A stretch of DNA of 64,000 nt from Euptelea pleiosperma (Eukaryota > Streptophyta > Magnoliopsida > Ranunculales > Eupteleaceae): positions 15,941,929 through 16,005,928 of the forward strand of contig CM068541.1 of assembly GCA_035048495.1 (NCBI GenBank), in the 5' to 3' direction. Made by a program: the position numbers and the translations under genes. Shown one piece after another: positions 22,671 to 40,815 of this stretch (position 1 is its first letter; each line of letters begins with the position of its first letter). The notes under the pieces are model-generated. The model was not told the DNA's origin and did no database searches. It saw only the letters and a program-made list of their open reading frames with translations.

Positions 22671-22839
22671 CCTACTCCACAGAATAGAGAAAGGGAGGAC
22701 GACCATCACACCATAGGCTAGAATCACACTTAAGGTTAGCTCCATTGTTTGCACAAGCTTCCGCGCTAAAATTGACTTCTCTCCAAGAAGTGCTTAACTG
22801 GATTCTGACAAACTTACTCTTGATGGATTCCCATTTAGC

Positions 22840-23830
22840 CCTCACCTTCTAAGGAATCTCGTTTTTTTATGAAGGCATGGATGGCTGACTCGGAGTCAGA
22901 TACGATCCAAATGTGTCTCCAGCCTTGGAGTAAGGTTGAAGCGGCTCCTTCGACTATGGCGTAGCATTCGGCAATGTAATTGGTAACTACCCCAATACCA
23001 GCAACGAGAGCACCTCGAATGTGGCCAAATTGATCCCTGAAGATTGCACCAATTCCACAAGTCCCCGGGTTGCCTTGTGAAACCCCATCGCAATTGATTT
23101 TGATGTAGCCCGGGGGAGGGAGAGACCACCTGCAAGATATAATATTGGGGGCCCTCCTTGGCCTACGAGACAGTCCAAAGTTTAGAAGAATAGCAGTCCA
23201 AAGTTTATAGTAGTCCTTGGACTGCTCATTGCTTCACGGATTGCTTTGACTACCCATGACAATGTGGCCTTAACAGAGGCACTGGCATTATCAAAGAGGG
23301 CGGCATTGCGGGCTCTCCATATGGCAACAAGGCTGTAGATTGCTCCGAGATGCCAGAGTCACTTGAAGGTAGGACTACGCTGATTGTTTGTAGAGAATAA
23401 GGAGGATCTGTCAAGCCTCAAACTTTGCAATCTGAAGTGACCCAAGAGGGTTGACCGAACCGACTTTGCAAAGGAGCACTCACATGGCATGAGCTGGATG
23501 GTTTCACCATCGGACTTGCATAAATAGCAGCGGAAGCTGAGGTGTAGTCCCCTTCGTTGAAGAAGATCGTCTGTAGGGAGAGCATTGTGGAGAATTTTCC
23601 AGGCTATAGCACCATATCGAGGGTGGACTCCAGATTGCCATACCCATTTCGTCCAACTCAACAGCGTGCCACGACATCTGACCGTGAAGGAACTGTTAGG
23701 GGTTGGCTTCCAAATCCGTGTATCAGGCTTGTTAGTAAGAATGCCTTGGAGACGAAGAGGAATCCAGCCTGATTGAAAACATCTGCAACAGCAGGAGGGA
23801 AAGCCCACTGACCTTGAGATTTAAGCATAC
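22840..23830 (-). pseudogene. LINE 3' remnant: RT zinc-binding region and RNase H
   Basis: On the minus strand, 23808-23359 gives the zf-RVT block (FTVRCRGTLL, WKILHNALPTDDLLQRRG, CYLCKSDGET). Further on, 23135-22860 gives an RNase H: PPGYIKINCDG (catalytic Asp region), a Gly-rich strand, NYIAECYAIVEGA and WIVSDSESAI, spread over different frames. It is 3'-truncated or decayed, a different copy from the LINE at 1-5170. Confidence 0.82.
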
Positions 23831-24484
23831 CAAGATCAGAGGTGCAGCCGCGCTAAAGGTTGGTGTCTCCAAGGAGGTTGTCCTTCACTGATCGGTCACA
23901 CCATGTCAAACACTGACACCAGTACTTGTATCAGTACAACATACCCTCTGAACCAGTCCCTGCTCAATGGTAAATGTATAAGGACCAAAATAAGTATGTG
24001 CCAAATAGAAAATTAAGTTTCTTGCATGCAGTAAATTTTCATATATGAGACATCATGTTCATTTCAAGCATCAGAAACAAGGAAAAATCCAAAACATTGG
24101 AGACTGACAGCACAGCCTTTCCTTTTTTTATAATTTTCATTAATAACTTCATACAGATCTTTAAATGATAAGGAACTCAACAAAAATTGGAAACCAAAAT
24201 ATGAGCAACTAGAGAAACAAACCTTTTCTGTAGAGAAATGTGACTGAGATTGATAAGTACTTCCTTGAAAATTTAGAGAATTTTGTTGATAGAACTCTCA
24301 CTTTGATGTGTTTGATAGCACTTCCAGTTGTTCGTAACCATCACTATGTATTAAACATTTTCTCTAGTTTAAAGCTGAATTTTTCATGTATCCGCTAATA
24401 TACTATGTCTGACATGCCTAGCTAACAGTCATCGCAAGCATTATTCAATGCTTCCAAGCATTTAAACACAAATTCGTAATGATG
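23831..24484. other. Region downstream of the PPR gene
   Basis: No coding domain is seen. It is AT-rich and presumably includes the 3' untranslated region of the PPR gene on the minus strand. Confidence 0.4.
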
Positions 24485-26617
24485 CTACCAATAATCCCCA
24501 CAAGAACAATTGCCATCCCTAAAGTGATGGAAGCGGCTCGAATCTCTTACAATGATCTCGCGTCCAACAATCTTCGACATAAGCTTGATGGCAGAATGGC
24601 AATCCCCACATACACGAAGATTCTTCATCACCCTAATTGTACTGCCCTCTGCAGTGCTAACCAACCCAAACCCAATAGCAAGCCTCTCACTATGATAAGA
24701 TAACATCACTTCCTTCTGTTCATCCTCCACATCATGCAAGGCAAACCTTCGATCAGGAACATAACCAAACTCCTTAAGTTTTCCACCCAATGAATCCAGC
24801 TTTAGGTATATTTTCTTGCTCAATGGGTGGGACATATCTCCACAGAGAAAATCATGCCTCGATCCCTTTAGTGTAACCCAACTACGTCCTGGTTGCTTTA
24901 ATATTCCTCTTTCTTTCATCATCTTTCTTATTCGTGAGACATCATTCCATCTACCCGCTGAAGCATATAGGTTAGATAATAAAACGTAAGCTGCACTACT
25001 ATGTGGTTCTAGATCCAAAACACATTGTGCGGCTTTTGTGGCTACTTCTAGATTAGAATGTACTCTACAAGCACTAAGCAGAGTGAGCCAGACCATGGAG
25101 TTTGCTTCCATGGGCATTTTTTTTATGAACTCCTCTGCCTCCTCTAACTTCCCAGATCGACCCAGGACATCCACCATGCAAGCACAGTGCTCAAGCTTCA
25201 GTTTGATGGACGGATCTCGGTTCAATAATTCAAAAAAATATTTCCCTTTCTCTAACATCCTAGAATGGCTACAAGCGGTAAGCAAGCCAACAAATGTGAT
25301 CTCATCTGGTTGTACCTCAGTGCGTGCCATTTGGTCAAAGAACTCGAGGGCCAACATGCCACTCCCATGTTGTGCACACCCAACAATAACAGAGTTCCAT
25401 GAAACAAGGTTTCTCCTGTTCATGTTGTTGAACAAGGTAATTCCATCATCAATGTTTCCGCATTTGGAATACATGACAATAAGGGAATTTCCCACAAACA
25501 CATCAAGATCCAACCCTAATTTAATAGCTTTCGTATGGATCTCTTTCCCTCTATCAAGAGCCTCTAGTCCGCAGCATGAATTCAAAGCACTGGTGAAAGT
25601 GGATTGATTGGGCATGATCCCAACCTTTATCATGTCACAGAACACTTCCAATGCGTCTTCATGCTTACCGTTCAAACCATAACCTGTTAAAAGAGCTGTC
25701 CACATAACCACATTTGTATGCGAGTTTTCTTGAAAAACCTTGAGAGAATTCTCAATTTGCTTACAGTTCGCATAAAATGTTATAAGCGAAGTACATATAA
25801 AAGTATCGAAGACATACCCTGACTTGACAATATGCGCATGAAGTTGAACACCTCTATCTAAAGCCGATATGTTTGCACAAGCCGTTATTACACAAGAGAA
25901 TGTACTCGAAGTGGGTTTAACCCCCAATATTCGCATCTGCCGGAAGAGAAACAATGCTTCATCACTCTGCCCGTACTGCTCGAGCCCACCGATCATCGTA
26001 GTCCACGAAATCACATTACGTCGAGGCATCTTCTCAAACAGTTTACGAGCATCCTCGATTCTACCATTACTACAATATCCAAAAACCATTGAATTCCATG
26101 CAGCTGTATCCCTCCAAGGCATCTTACAAAACAATTCTTCTGCATTTTCAATTCTTCCCAACTGTGCGAACCCATTTATAATCGTAGTCCAAGAGACAAC
26201 ATTTCTTTCAGGCATTTCATCAAAAAGCTTTCGAGCCATTTCTAAATTCCCACAATCAAGACATCCTTTCATCATCGAATTCCAAGAAATAACATCCCGA
26301 ACAGGCATTTCATAGAAAAGTTTAAGGGCTTCATCGATTCTATTGATACGGGAATAACCCGAGATCATCATAGTGTACAGATAAATATCGGGAGACGAAA
26401 TCTCGTCGAAAACCCGACGAGCTTCTTCTAATCTTTCGTTTCTCAGGTGATCGAAGATTGTTGAACTGCGCGATGAAGTACCCATTTTGGTGTAATTCGC
26501 GATACCCATGAAGGAATCGGAGGATTTTTTGACACTAATCGAGAACCCAATGCATGAAATAGAGGAAGATATTGGTGACGATTTGAAACTCCGAAATATG
26601 GCGGGAATAATGGGCAT
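24485..26617 (-). CDS. PLS-DYW pentatricopeptide repeat protein, intact
   Basis: Intronless frame of 710 codons. The first 35 or so residues are rich in Ser/Ile/Lys and look like an organelle presequence. PPR motifs run from about residue 50 to 510 in the PLS pattern (repeated DxxxWNSM, VVSWTTII, GYSRxxRxDEALxLF). An E/E+ region follows, then a DYW domain over roughly the last 96 residues. The cytidine-deaminase-like zinc motifs are present: HSE at 642-644 and CGDCH at 670-674. The protein ends in GDYW. The family binds specific organelle transcripts and converts C to U; the target here cannot be told. The start was chosen as the first ATG of the frame. No frame damage is seen. Confidence 0.95.
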   Translation of the reverse strand: MPIIPAIFRSFKSSPISSSISCIGFSISVKKSSDSFMGIANYTKMGTSSRSSTIFDHLRNERLEEARRVFDEISSPDIYLYTMMISGYSRINRIDEALKLFYEMPVRDVISWNSMMKGCLDCGNLEMARKLFDEMPERNVVSWTTIINGFAQLGRIENAEELFCKMPWRDTAAWNSMVFGYCSNGRIEDARKLFEKMPRRNVISWTTMIGGLEQYGQSDEALFLFRQMRILGVKPTSSTFSCVITACANISALDRGVQLHAHIVKSGYVFDTFICTSLITFYANCKQIENSLKVFQENSHTNVVMWTALLTGYGLNGKHEDALEVFCDMIKVGIMPNQSTFTSALNSCCGLEALDRGKEIHTKAIKLGLDLDVFVGNSLIVMYSKCGNIDDGITLFNNMNRRNLVSWNSVIVGCAQHGSGMLALEFFDQMARTEVQPDEITFVGLLTACSHSRMLEKGKYFFELLNRDPSIKLKLEHCACMVDVLGRSGKLEEAEEFIKKMPMEANSMVWLTLLSACRVHSNLEVATKAAQCVLDLEPHSSAAYVLLSNLYASAGRWNDVSRIRKMMKERGILKQPGRSWVTLKGSRHDFLCGDMSHPLSKKIYLKLDSLGGKLKEFGYVPDRRFALHDVEDEQKEVMLSYHSERLAIGFGLVSTAEGSTIRVMKNLRVCGDCHSAIKLMSKIVGREIIVRDSSRFHHFRDGNCSCGDYW

Positions 26618-26702
26618 GGCTTTCCACCTGAACCACGGCCTCTAACTAACAGGTGTTCTTTCAAAGGTGAAGAGTGAAGAAAAAATTTAGTAGTTGTGGA
26701 GG

Positions 26703-27014
26703 AATAAAACTTTGATTACAGGGTCCAGTCATCGAGGCCGATGACTTCTAACCGAATAGATGTTTGGCTTGGCCAATCCCTAGGTGGACTCACAAACCAA
26801 AAAATAAGCCCGATTAGTGATTTCTAGGCGTTGGATTGGAATTATTTTCATGGGTTGATTTTAATCGTAGGAATTTGAGCATTATTGAACATTATTTGAA
26901 GTACACCAAGATGTGGGCCAAATATTCATGGACTCAATGGGCCCGAAAGAGTCTACTACGTGGCAAATTGAGGGACTTCGGCATCAAAATTTTGATACCG
27001 AGATGTCGGTATCA
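26703..27014. mobile_element. Chimeric MITE: F1 left half joined to F2 right half
   Basis: 26703-26898 is F1 (cccgattagtgatttctagg, gggttgattttaatcgtagg, gagcattattgaac). From about 26899 it switches to the F2 right arm (caccaagatgtgggccaaat, agagtctactacgtggcaaa) and ends in the F2 palindrome gataccgagatgtcggtatc. It lies less than 100 bp upstream of the PPR start codon. Confidence 0.72.
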
Positions 27015-27600
27015 TAGATTTTTCAATCTTGGAACTCGACTAATTTAGCCATGTGGCATGGGCTGGAAACGTGCACCAAATTGGATCTAAAGAGGATCCA
27101 CAACCCGACCAAATTGATTGGACCTACCAAATAGTTTTGGCTCAGGTCCCGGCAATGAATGAGGAATTTGCATATGGAGTACCAAATAGTTTTTCATCAG
27201 TATCTCTCGACGAAACACCCAACAAATCTCTTTCTTGTGCACCAAGTATGCCTCATCCCCCATCCCCTAGTGAGCCAAACAGTCCGTAAGCTCTTATCAA
27301 GCAGGACACAGAGATATCCCTGCAACCAAGCACACCACCATTCCGGGATGTCTTGTTGCTACCTTCCAGTTTTCATTTTTTTTTTTTTTTTTTATTGTTT
27401 TTTGCAATTTCGGATACATCATAGAAGTCTTCCACAGAATTTCAAAATTAGATAGCCCCCTTCTCGTTCCCGATGACACCAACCTCCAGGCTCAGTTCAG
27501 CACCATATCCATTCATCTAAGCAAAAGGGATGAAATTTACAGAAAGAAACGAGCTACAATGAAATTTCATTTTTGCCTTTAATGATGGAATATATAATTT
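27015..27600. other. Intergenic stretch between the PPR and MAP kinase genes
   Basis: It contains a T run at 27376-27394. No conserved coding sequence. Confidence 0.35.
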
Positions 27601-27885
27601 TCACAACATATACTTAGTTACTTGTTACAGACCGATTGCTACCTCCTTGACCGAGGAAACATGCGCACAGATAAGAGTGGCTCTTCGAAGAAGACGCACT
27701 CCCACCCCTCTCCGTTCTTTTTATTCCTCCCTGATCTTTTCTTTTCTTCCGCATAAATTTTACAACAATCTTCACAATAACTGTCATTGAATTCCCATTT
27801 CCCTGAAAAGAATCTTTTTTTTCTCCTCTATGGATTGCTCCACTCGTTTGAATCATCAAATCAATCACCTTTTCTCTTTCCTTCT

Positions 27886-35771
<7,886 letters not shown>

Positions 35772-36480
35772 TTTGTCTACGATCTCGAAATCTAACCGTC
35801 GAAGAAACCCCGTTTAACCTAGCTAATTGATTGGATCAAACACGAATTCAACAAAACCAGGAAACAAACGTAACGGAAATTAGCCACATTTCCCCCATCT
35901 ACCCCTGCTCCGAATCACAAGATCACAATCCCGCCTTATTCTCTTGGAATTCTTGATGAAACATAGAAATCGAACCAAATCCCTCATGCACACCTCCTCC
36001 ACAGCGGCCGACGCTGCCTTGCAGATCTTAAGAACAACAAGAAAGAACGGTAAGACAACGATCATAGAAAGAAAAACCTCCTAATTATTAACTTCTGCAT
36101 CGCCGTATCGGATCTCCGGGACCTCAACTGAACCATACACAGAAAGAGAAAGAGAGAGAAAGAAACAGATAAAATATATTAATTTCTTTTCACGCAGATT
36201 TCATGGTGGATGAAAATATCTGTCGAGATCTGATGAAACCCAAAATTAGGGTTCGAAGAAACCCTGGGTTTCCAAGAGATTCGAACGCAGAGATAAACGG
36301 GGACAGACAGAGAGAAAGAGAGAGAATACAGGCAGGAATCTAGGGCATTTTGTACTTGTCTTCTCCTCTTATCCAATTCGTATATACGAATATGAATTGG
36401 ATACGGCAGTGGCTGTATGTAGTAATTATGTCAATATCTGAGCCTATTTCTGTATGCAGACGTTGCCGCATGTGGGAGTA
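35772..36480 (-). promoter_or_regulatory. Probable leader and promoter region of the MAP kinase gene
   Basis: On the minus strand the region upstream of the first ATG holds CT-rich tracts (complements of 36138-36160 and 36312-36325), common in plant leaders. No TATA box was fixed. F1-type MITEs begin immediately upstream at 36490. Confidence 0.35.
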
Positions 36481-36586
36481 ACGAACTACGAGCACAACTT
36501 TGCTGACCGACCATAATATGAGCCACGTGACATATACTTAGAGATTTCTGACCGCATGGATGTTTGAACAACATGGACACAGAGTA

Positions 36587-36885
36587 AAACTTCGGTCACA
36601 ACGCGTTGTGGCCGAAACCGGAATACGAGCCACGTGGCGCACTATTAGAGAGTACTGACCGTATGGATTTTTGGCCAGTCCCTCGGTGGACCTGCAAACT
36701 AAAACTCAGGCTGATTAGTGATTTACGACCTTTGGATCTTTGCACCCAAATAACGCTCAAATTCCTATGGTTAAAATGAACCCATGAAAATAACTTCAAT
36801 CCAACGCTTATAAATCACCGATCAGATTTATATGGGTTTGTGCCACGTGGCTCGTGTTGCACGTTGTGACTTGTGACTGAAGTTT
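36587..36885. mobile_element. Mutator-like MITE, family F1
   Basis: The left end GAGTAAAACTTCGGTCAC and right end GTGACTGAAGTTTTACTC are inverted copies. The G-box CCACGTGG lies in both arms (about 36631 and 36842). The inner arms (gattagtgatttacgacc with its mirror) are conserved. F1 fragments lie on both sides: 36490-36560 and 36935-37030, each with a CCACGTG. Confidence 0.75.
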
Positions 36886-37544
36886 TACTCAGACATAAAG
36901 ACCGAAGGTACAAAGCTCCAATGGTTTGAAATCAGGCTGATTTTTGGTTTTAGATCCACCTAGGGATTAGCCAAACATCCATACAGTCATTTTCCTCTAA
37001 GAATGTGCCACGTGGATCAAAATGTGATCAGTCAGCAACTTTCTAACGGACATCGGTCAGCAAAATTTTACTCAGAAACTACTGCGGTTTGGTGGAGAGG
37101 AAACCTGAGGTGTATGTCACTATTACCTGCCTGCTTGTCGGTCACGCCAAATGTACCACCATTCTGACCTAACCCATGAATAGGAGTGACTGTCAATGGA
37201 TTTACTTCGATGATCTTATCAGATAACATCAGGGGTGGATCGAGGTATTGAGTCCATTGGATTGGTTTTGGATTTAGAAATTGTGATCCAATAAGCTATC
37301 AGATCAGTTATTGATCTTTTGTCTCAAATTTAGGTAGTCCTTACTGGATTTGATAAGTTTCAATAGATTAATGAACCGGAGGGCTCATTGGATTTGGTCC
37401 AGATTTGGAATTGTGATCTAATGAGCTATTGGATTGGTTTCTAGATCAACCATGATCCTAATCCAACGGAACTTGATGCATTGACGGCCCCACCCATGAA
37501 CATATGTCCCGCCATATTTTTTTTCTGCTGCAGGTGCTCTCTCG

Positions 37545-37925
37545 ATGTTGCATTGTGGAGGAAATCTTACCTGATCACTCATAATATAAGTCACATGGCA
37601 ATTTCTTATAGGACACTGACCGTATAGATGTTTGGCCAATCCCTAGGTGGACCTATAACCCCAAATCAGCCTGATCAGTGATTTCTAAGCGTTAGTTGAA
37701 GTCATTTTCTTGAGTTGATTTTAACCATAGGAATTTGAGCATCACTTACCATTATATAAGTACAAAGATCCAAAGGTTTGAATCACTAATCAGGCTGATT
37801 TTTGTTTTGTAGGTCCACTTAGGGATTGGCCAAACATCCACACAGTCAGCATCCTCTTAGACTGTACCACGTGGCTCATATTATGGTGGTCAGGGCTTCC
37901 TCGACCGTCGGTGCGGTCAGGCAAG
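37545..37925. mobile_element. Mutator-like MITE, family F1
   Basis: The left arm has cacatggcaatttcttatag, gaccgtatagatgtttggcc, cctgatcagtgatttctaag. The right arm has aatcactaatcaggctgatt, ggattggccaaacatccaca, ccacgtggctcatattatgg. The ends are eroded but an agttttactct end is visible. Confidence 0.7.
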
Positions 37926-38198
37926 TTTTACTCTGCATATAAAAACTAACTTGACTCAAGTTGATTAATTTGACCTTAGTTAAATTAGTAGCCAATCATT
38001 TAAACTGAGCCACGTGGTACCTTTTATACCCCCAAATTGTGCGAGACCCACGTGTTCTAAGAGGAGAATATTATAAAGGGTAGAATATTTCACTTGCCTA
38101 CAAATTTTGTTCTCGAAATCCACCCCGAAAATACCACGTGGAGCACATTTTCTGGTCACAAACCCTTCTACACGTACAAAAACTACCACCCTACCGAG

Positions 38199-38535
38199 GA
38201 GTAGAACTTTGCTGACCGCCCACAATATGAGCCACGTGGCACACTTTTAGAGGACTCTGACTGTATGGATGTGTGTCCAACTCCTAGATGGACCTACAAA
38301 CCAAAAATCAGCGTGATTAGTAATTGCAAACCTTTGGATCCTTGTCCCCAAATAATGGCCAATAATGCTCACATTCCCACGGTTAAAATCAACCCATGAA
38401 AATGACTCCAATCCAATGATTAGAGATCACTAATCAGCTGATTTTCGGTTTGTAGGGCCAAACATTCGTACGGTCAGCCTCCTCTAAAAGTCTGCCATGC
38501 GGCTCAAATTGTGGGCCGTTAGTGAAGTTTTACTC
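38199..38535. mobile_element. Mutator-like MITE, family F1, with 9-bp target duplication
   Basis: The ends GAGTAGAACTTTGCTGACC and GTTAGTGAAGTTTTACTC are inverted. The flanks CCTACCGAG (38190-38198) and CCTACCAAG (38536-38544) match at 8 of 9 bases. The left arm has the G-box CCACGTGG; the right arm has it mutated (ccatgcgg). Confidence 0.8.
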
Positions 38536-38734
38536 CCTACCAAGAGGACATTGGCAACATTGATGAGCAAGTGTGTCACATCACGGCCCACGTGTTGAAC
38601 AACCAGGTCTCCTATCACAATGACGCCAGTTTTTTTTGCTTATATCGTTAGGCTTGCCAAGCTAAAAAAATCAAAATTTCACTTGATCGGTAGTTGGAAC
38701 CAGCACCGTCACGAAACCTAACTCCCGTTATCTT

Positions 38735-39250
38735 TGATGACGTAGTGATGACAACACAATATGCCCCACGTGGCCCAATCTTAGCGATTGCTGACCGTAT
38801 GGATGTTTGGTCCAACCCTAGAGGACTTACAGACCAAAAATTAGCCTGTTTAGTGATCGCTAAGCAGTTGACTGGACTTACCGACCAAAGATCCAAAGGT
38901 TTGAAGCATGGTTTAAAATAACGCCGTTTACACGCCCCAATCCCATTATTTTCCGTTTTAGAAATTTTGAATTTCAACGTCATTTTTTTCCGTTAAACTC
39001 TAATTTTTTTCTTTTTTTTTAATTTTTGCCCCTCTCCTTTACAATTCGTTGTAACAGCCATTTTAACGGTAACGCCCCCAGTCCGTTATACCGTTAAAAC
39101 GGCCTCTTTTAAACCTTAGTTTGAAGACATTAATCAGGATGATTTTTGGTATGTAGGTCAACTTGGGGATGGGCCAAACGTTCATACTATCATTGGTCTC
39201 TAAGAGTCTGCCACGTTGCTTATATTATAGTCTGGAGTCCGGACATCCAT
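38735..39250. mobile_element. Mutator-like MITE F1 split by a family A MITE
   Basis: F1 arms at 38735-38898 and 39127-39250 (ccccacgtggcccaatctta, gaccgtatggatgtttggt; gatgggccaaacgttcatac, gtctgccacgttgc) enclose the reverse-oriented A element at 38907. Confidence 0.7.
38907..39118 (-). mobile_element. hAT-like MITE, family A, short form
   Basis: It is flanked by perfect 8-bp repeats GTTTGAAG (38899-38906 and 39119-39126). The ends are CATGGTTTAAAA and TTTAAACCTTA, with the landmark taacgcccccagtcc on this strand. Because it lies in the opposite orientation, it shows the target duplication is 8 and not 9 bp. Confidence 0.85.
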
Positions 39251-39824
39251 CATCAAAATTCTACTCATCCAAATCAACTATCATCCTCACATCAGGTCGG
39301 CTTGGCTCCACTAGCTAAATCGAACTTCTCATCGACGTCATCACAAATGTTAGTAACGTGCGAGAAATGAGGTTATTGTTGTTTCTCCCTCTTTATAATA
39401 ACAAGAACACCCTTCGTCCATTAATAATTAGAATAGACGTCTTGGACTGGTAGGTCCGAACGCGTTAATTAGAAGAAAACAAAAAAAAGGATTATTGGGA
39501 AGTAGAGAGTTTAATAAACTTATTTTTCAACCATGTAAAGTTCTACAACCTGCACCTAATTAAGTAACATGTCTCTTTCATTTAATAATTTAAGGGTTTG
39601 TTTGGATCATCAATATATTTTTTCCCAAAAATGGATTTTTTAGATTTTTTTAGTAAAAATGTCATTATTAACTATGAGGAAAATATTAGAATGCGATTAG
39701 ATATCTAATCGGTATATGTCAAGGGAGTAGCAGTTCCTTGTCTAAATGCTTGTCCAAGTTCAATTGGCACTATTGGCCAGCTTAAGTCTAATTTATTAGT
39801 TTAATCAAAAAATATAATAATCTA
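39251..39824. other. Stretch without recognised gene
   Basis: AT-rich. A tgtttggatcatcaatat phrase at 39600 resembles a MITE end, but no partner end was found. Confidence 0.35.
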
Positions 39825-40156
39825 TCTATATAACAAAACTGGGAAGTTGTCGTATCTCTTCTCTTATTTGCTTCATAAGATAAAGAGTGGTTGAGATCAA
39901 ATCCATGCATCTAATGTGGACGGTTAGATTTCAGCCACTCAATCCCCCTCTTTTGACCTTGTGCGCAATAGATTGAAATTTTGAATTTTAAATTTAGCCC
40001 CATTATTATTTTCTTTATTTTCCCATATTTTTTTATTTTTGCACATGTGCGTTACGGTAACGCCCCCAGTCCATTATACTGTTTGAATGCTAGAAGTCAC
40101 CTAATTTTTGCAAATACTTCTGTTGGAGAGTGATGTGGGCACTGGCCACTTACTAG
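39825..40156 (+). mobile_element. Short Helitron-like element H1, long form
   Basis: It starts TCTATATAACAAAACTGGGA and ends GGCCACTTACTAG before a T, with a degenerate hairpin (agtgatgtgggcact) before the end. The next element begins directly at the following base. It includes a family A landmark (cggtaacgcccccagtcc) near 40056 that is absent from short copies. Confidence 0.72.
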
Positions 40157-40310
40157 TGTATATAACAAAACAATGAAGTTGTCTTATCCCTTATCTTATC
40201 CGGCTTCATAAGATAAAGAGTAGTTGAGATCAAATCCATCCATCTAATGTGGACGATCAGATTTTAAACGCTTTTATCGGAGAGTGTCATGGGCACCGAC
40301 CATTTACTAG
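40157..40310 (+). mobile_element. Short Helitron-like element H2, head-to-tail with H1
   Basis: It starts TGTATATAACAAAACAATGA, has the hairpin gtgtcatgggcac, and ends CATTTACTAG before TT. It shares cttcataagataaagagt and gagatcaaatccat with H1. Confidence 0.72.
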
Positions 40311-40578
40311 TTATATATAAAGCAAAGTGACCTTCTCGATGGTTATTTTGTACACGGGGGCTCGGTCATTGAGTTACCGTGCGATATTTCACACAACCCT
40401 TTACCTAAACACCTATTAGTTGCCTATCGAAAAATAAAAATAAAAATACGCATAGGAACTTAAATGCTGAGTTCTTTTCTACCAAAACAAATAGTTCAGT
40501 ACATGTCCGTTCACCGTACTCACCATTATTAAAGCAAATATTTTGCTTTAAAAAAAGGGAATTTTTGACATACAGCCA

Positions 40579-40815
40579 CCCCCCCCCCCCCCCCCCCCCC
40601 ACCACAATGTTATCTTTAAAATTTGACATACCGCAAATCAAACGGCTGTGATGGACGGCCAGTCAAGAGACTCCAGTGGGTTGACCATCCATCACCGGGG
40701 GACCCCCCCCCCCCCCCCCCCCCCCCCCCATGTTATCTTTAAAATTTGACATACCGCAAATCAAACGGCTGTGATGGACGGCCAGTCAAGAGACTCCAAT
40801 GGGTTGACCACCCAT
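40579..40815. repeat. Tandem duplication (123-bp unit) separated by poly(C) runs
   Basis: The unit starting atgttatctttaaaatttga and containing aaacggctgtgatggacggc and cagtcaagagactcca occurs at 40607 and again at 40730. Runs of 22 C (40579-40600) and 27 C (40703-40729) precede the two copies. Confidence 0.9.

Noticed and set aside
25038..25607. 189-codon open frame opposite the PPR gene
   Set aside because: Antisense shadow of a real, conserved coding sequence; no domain of its own.
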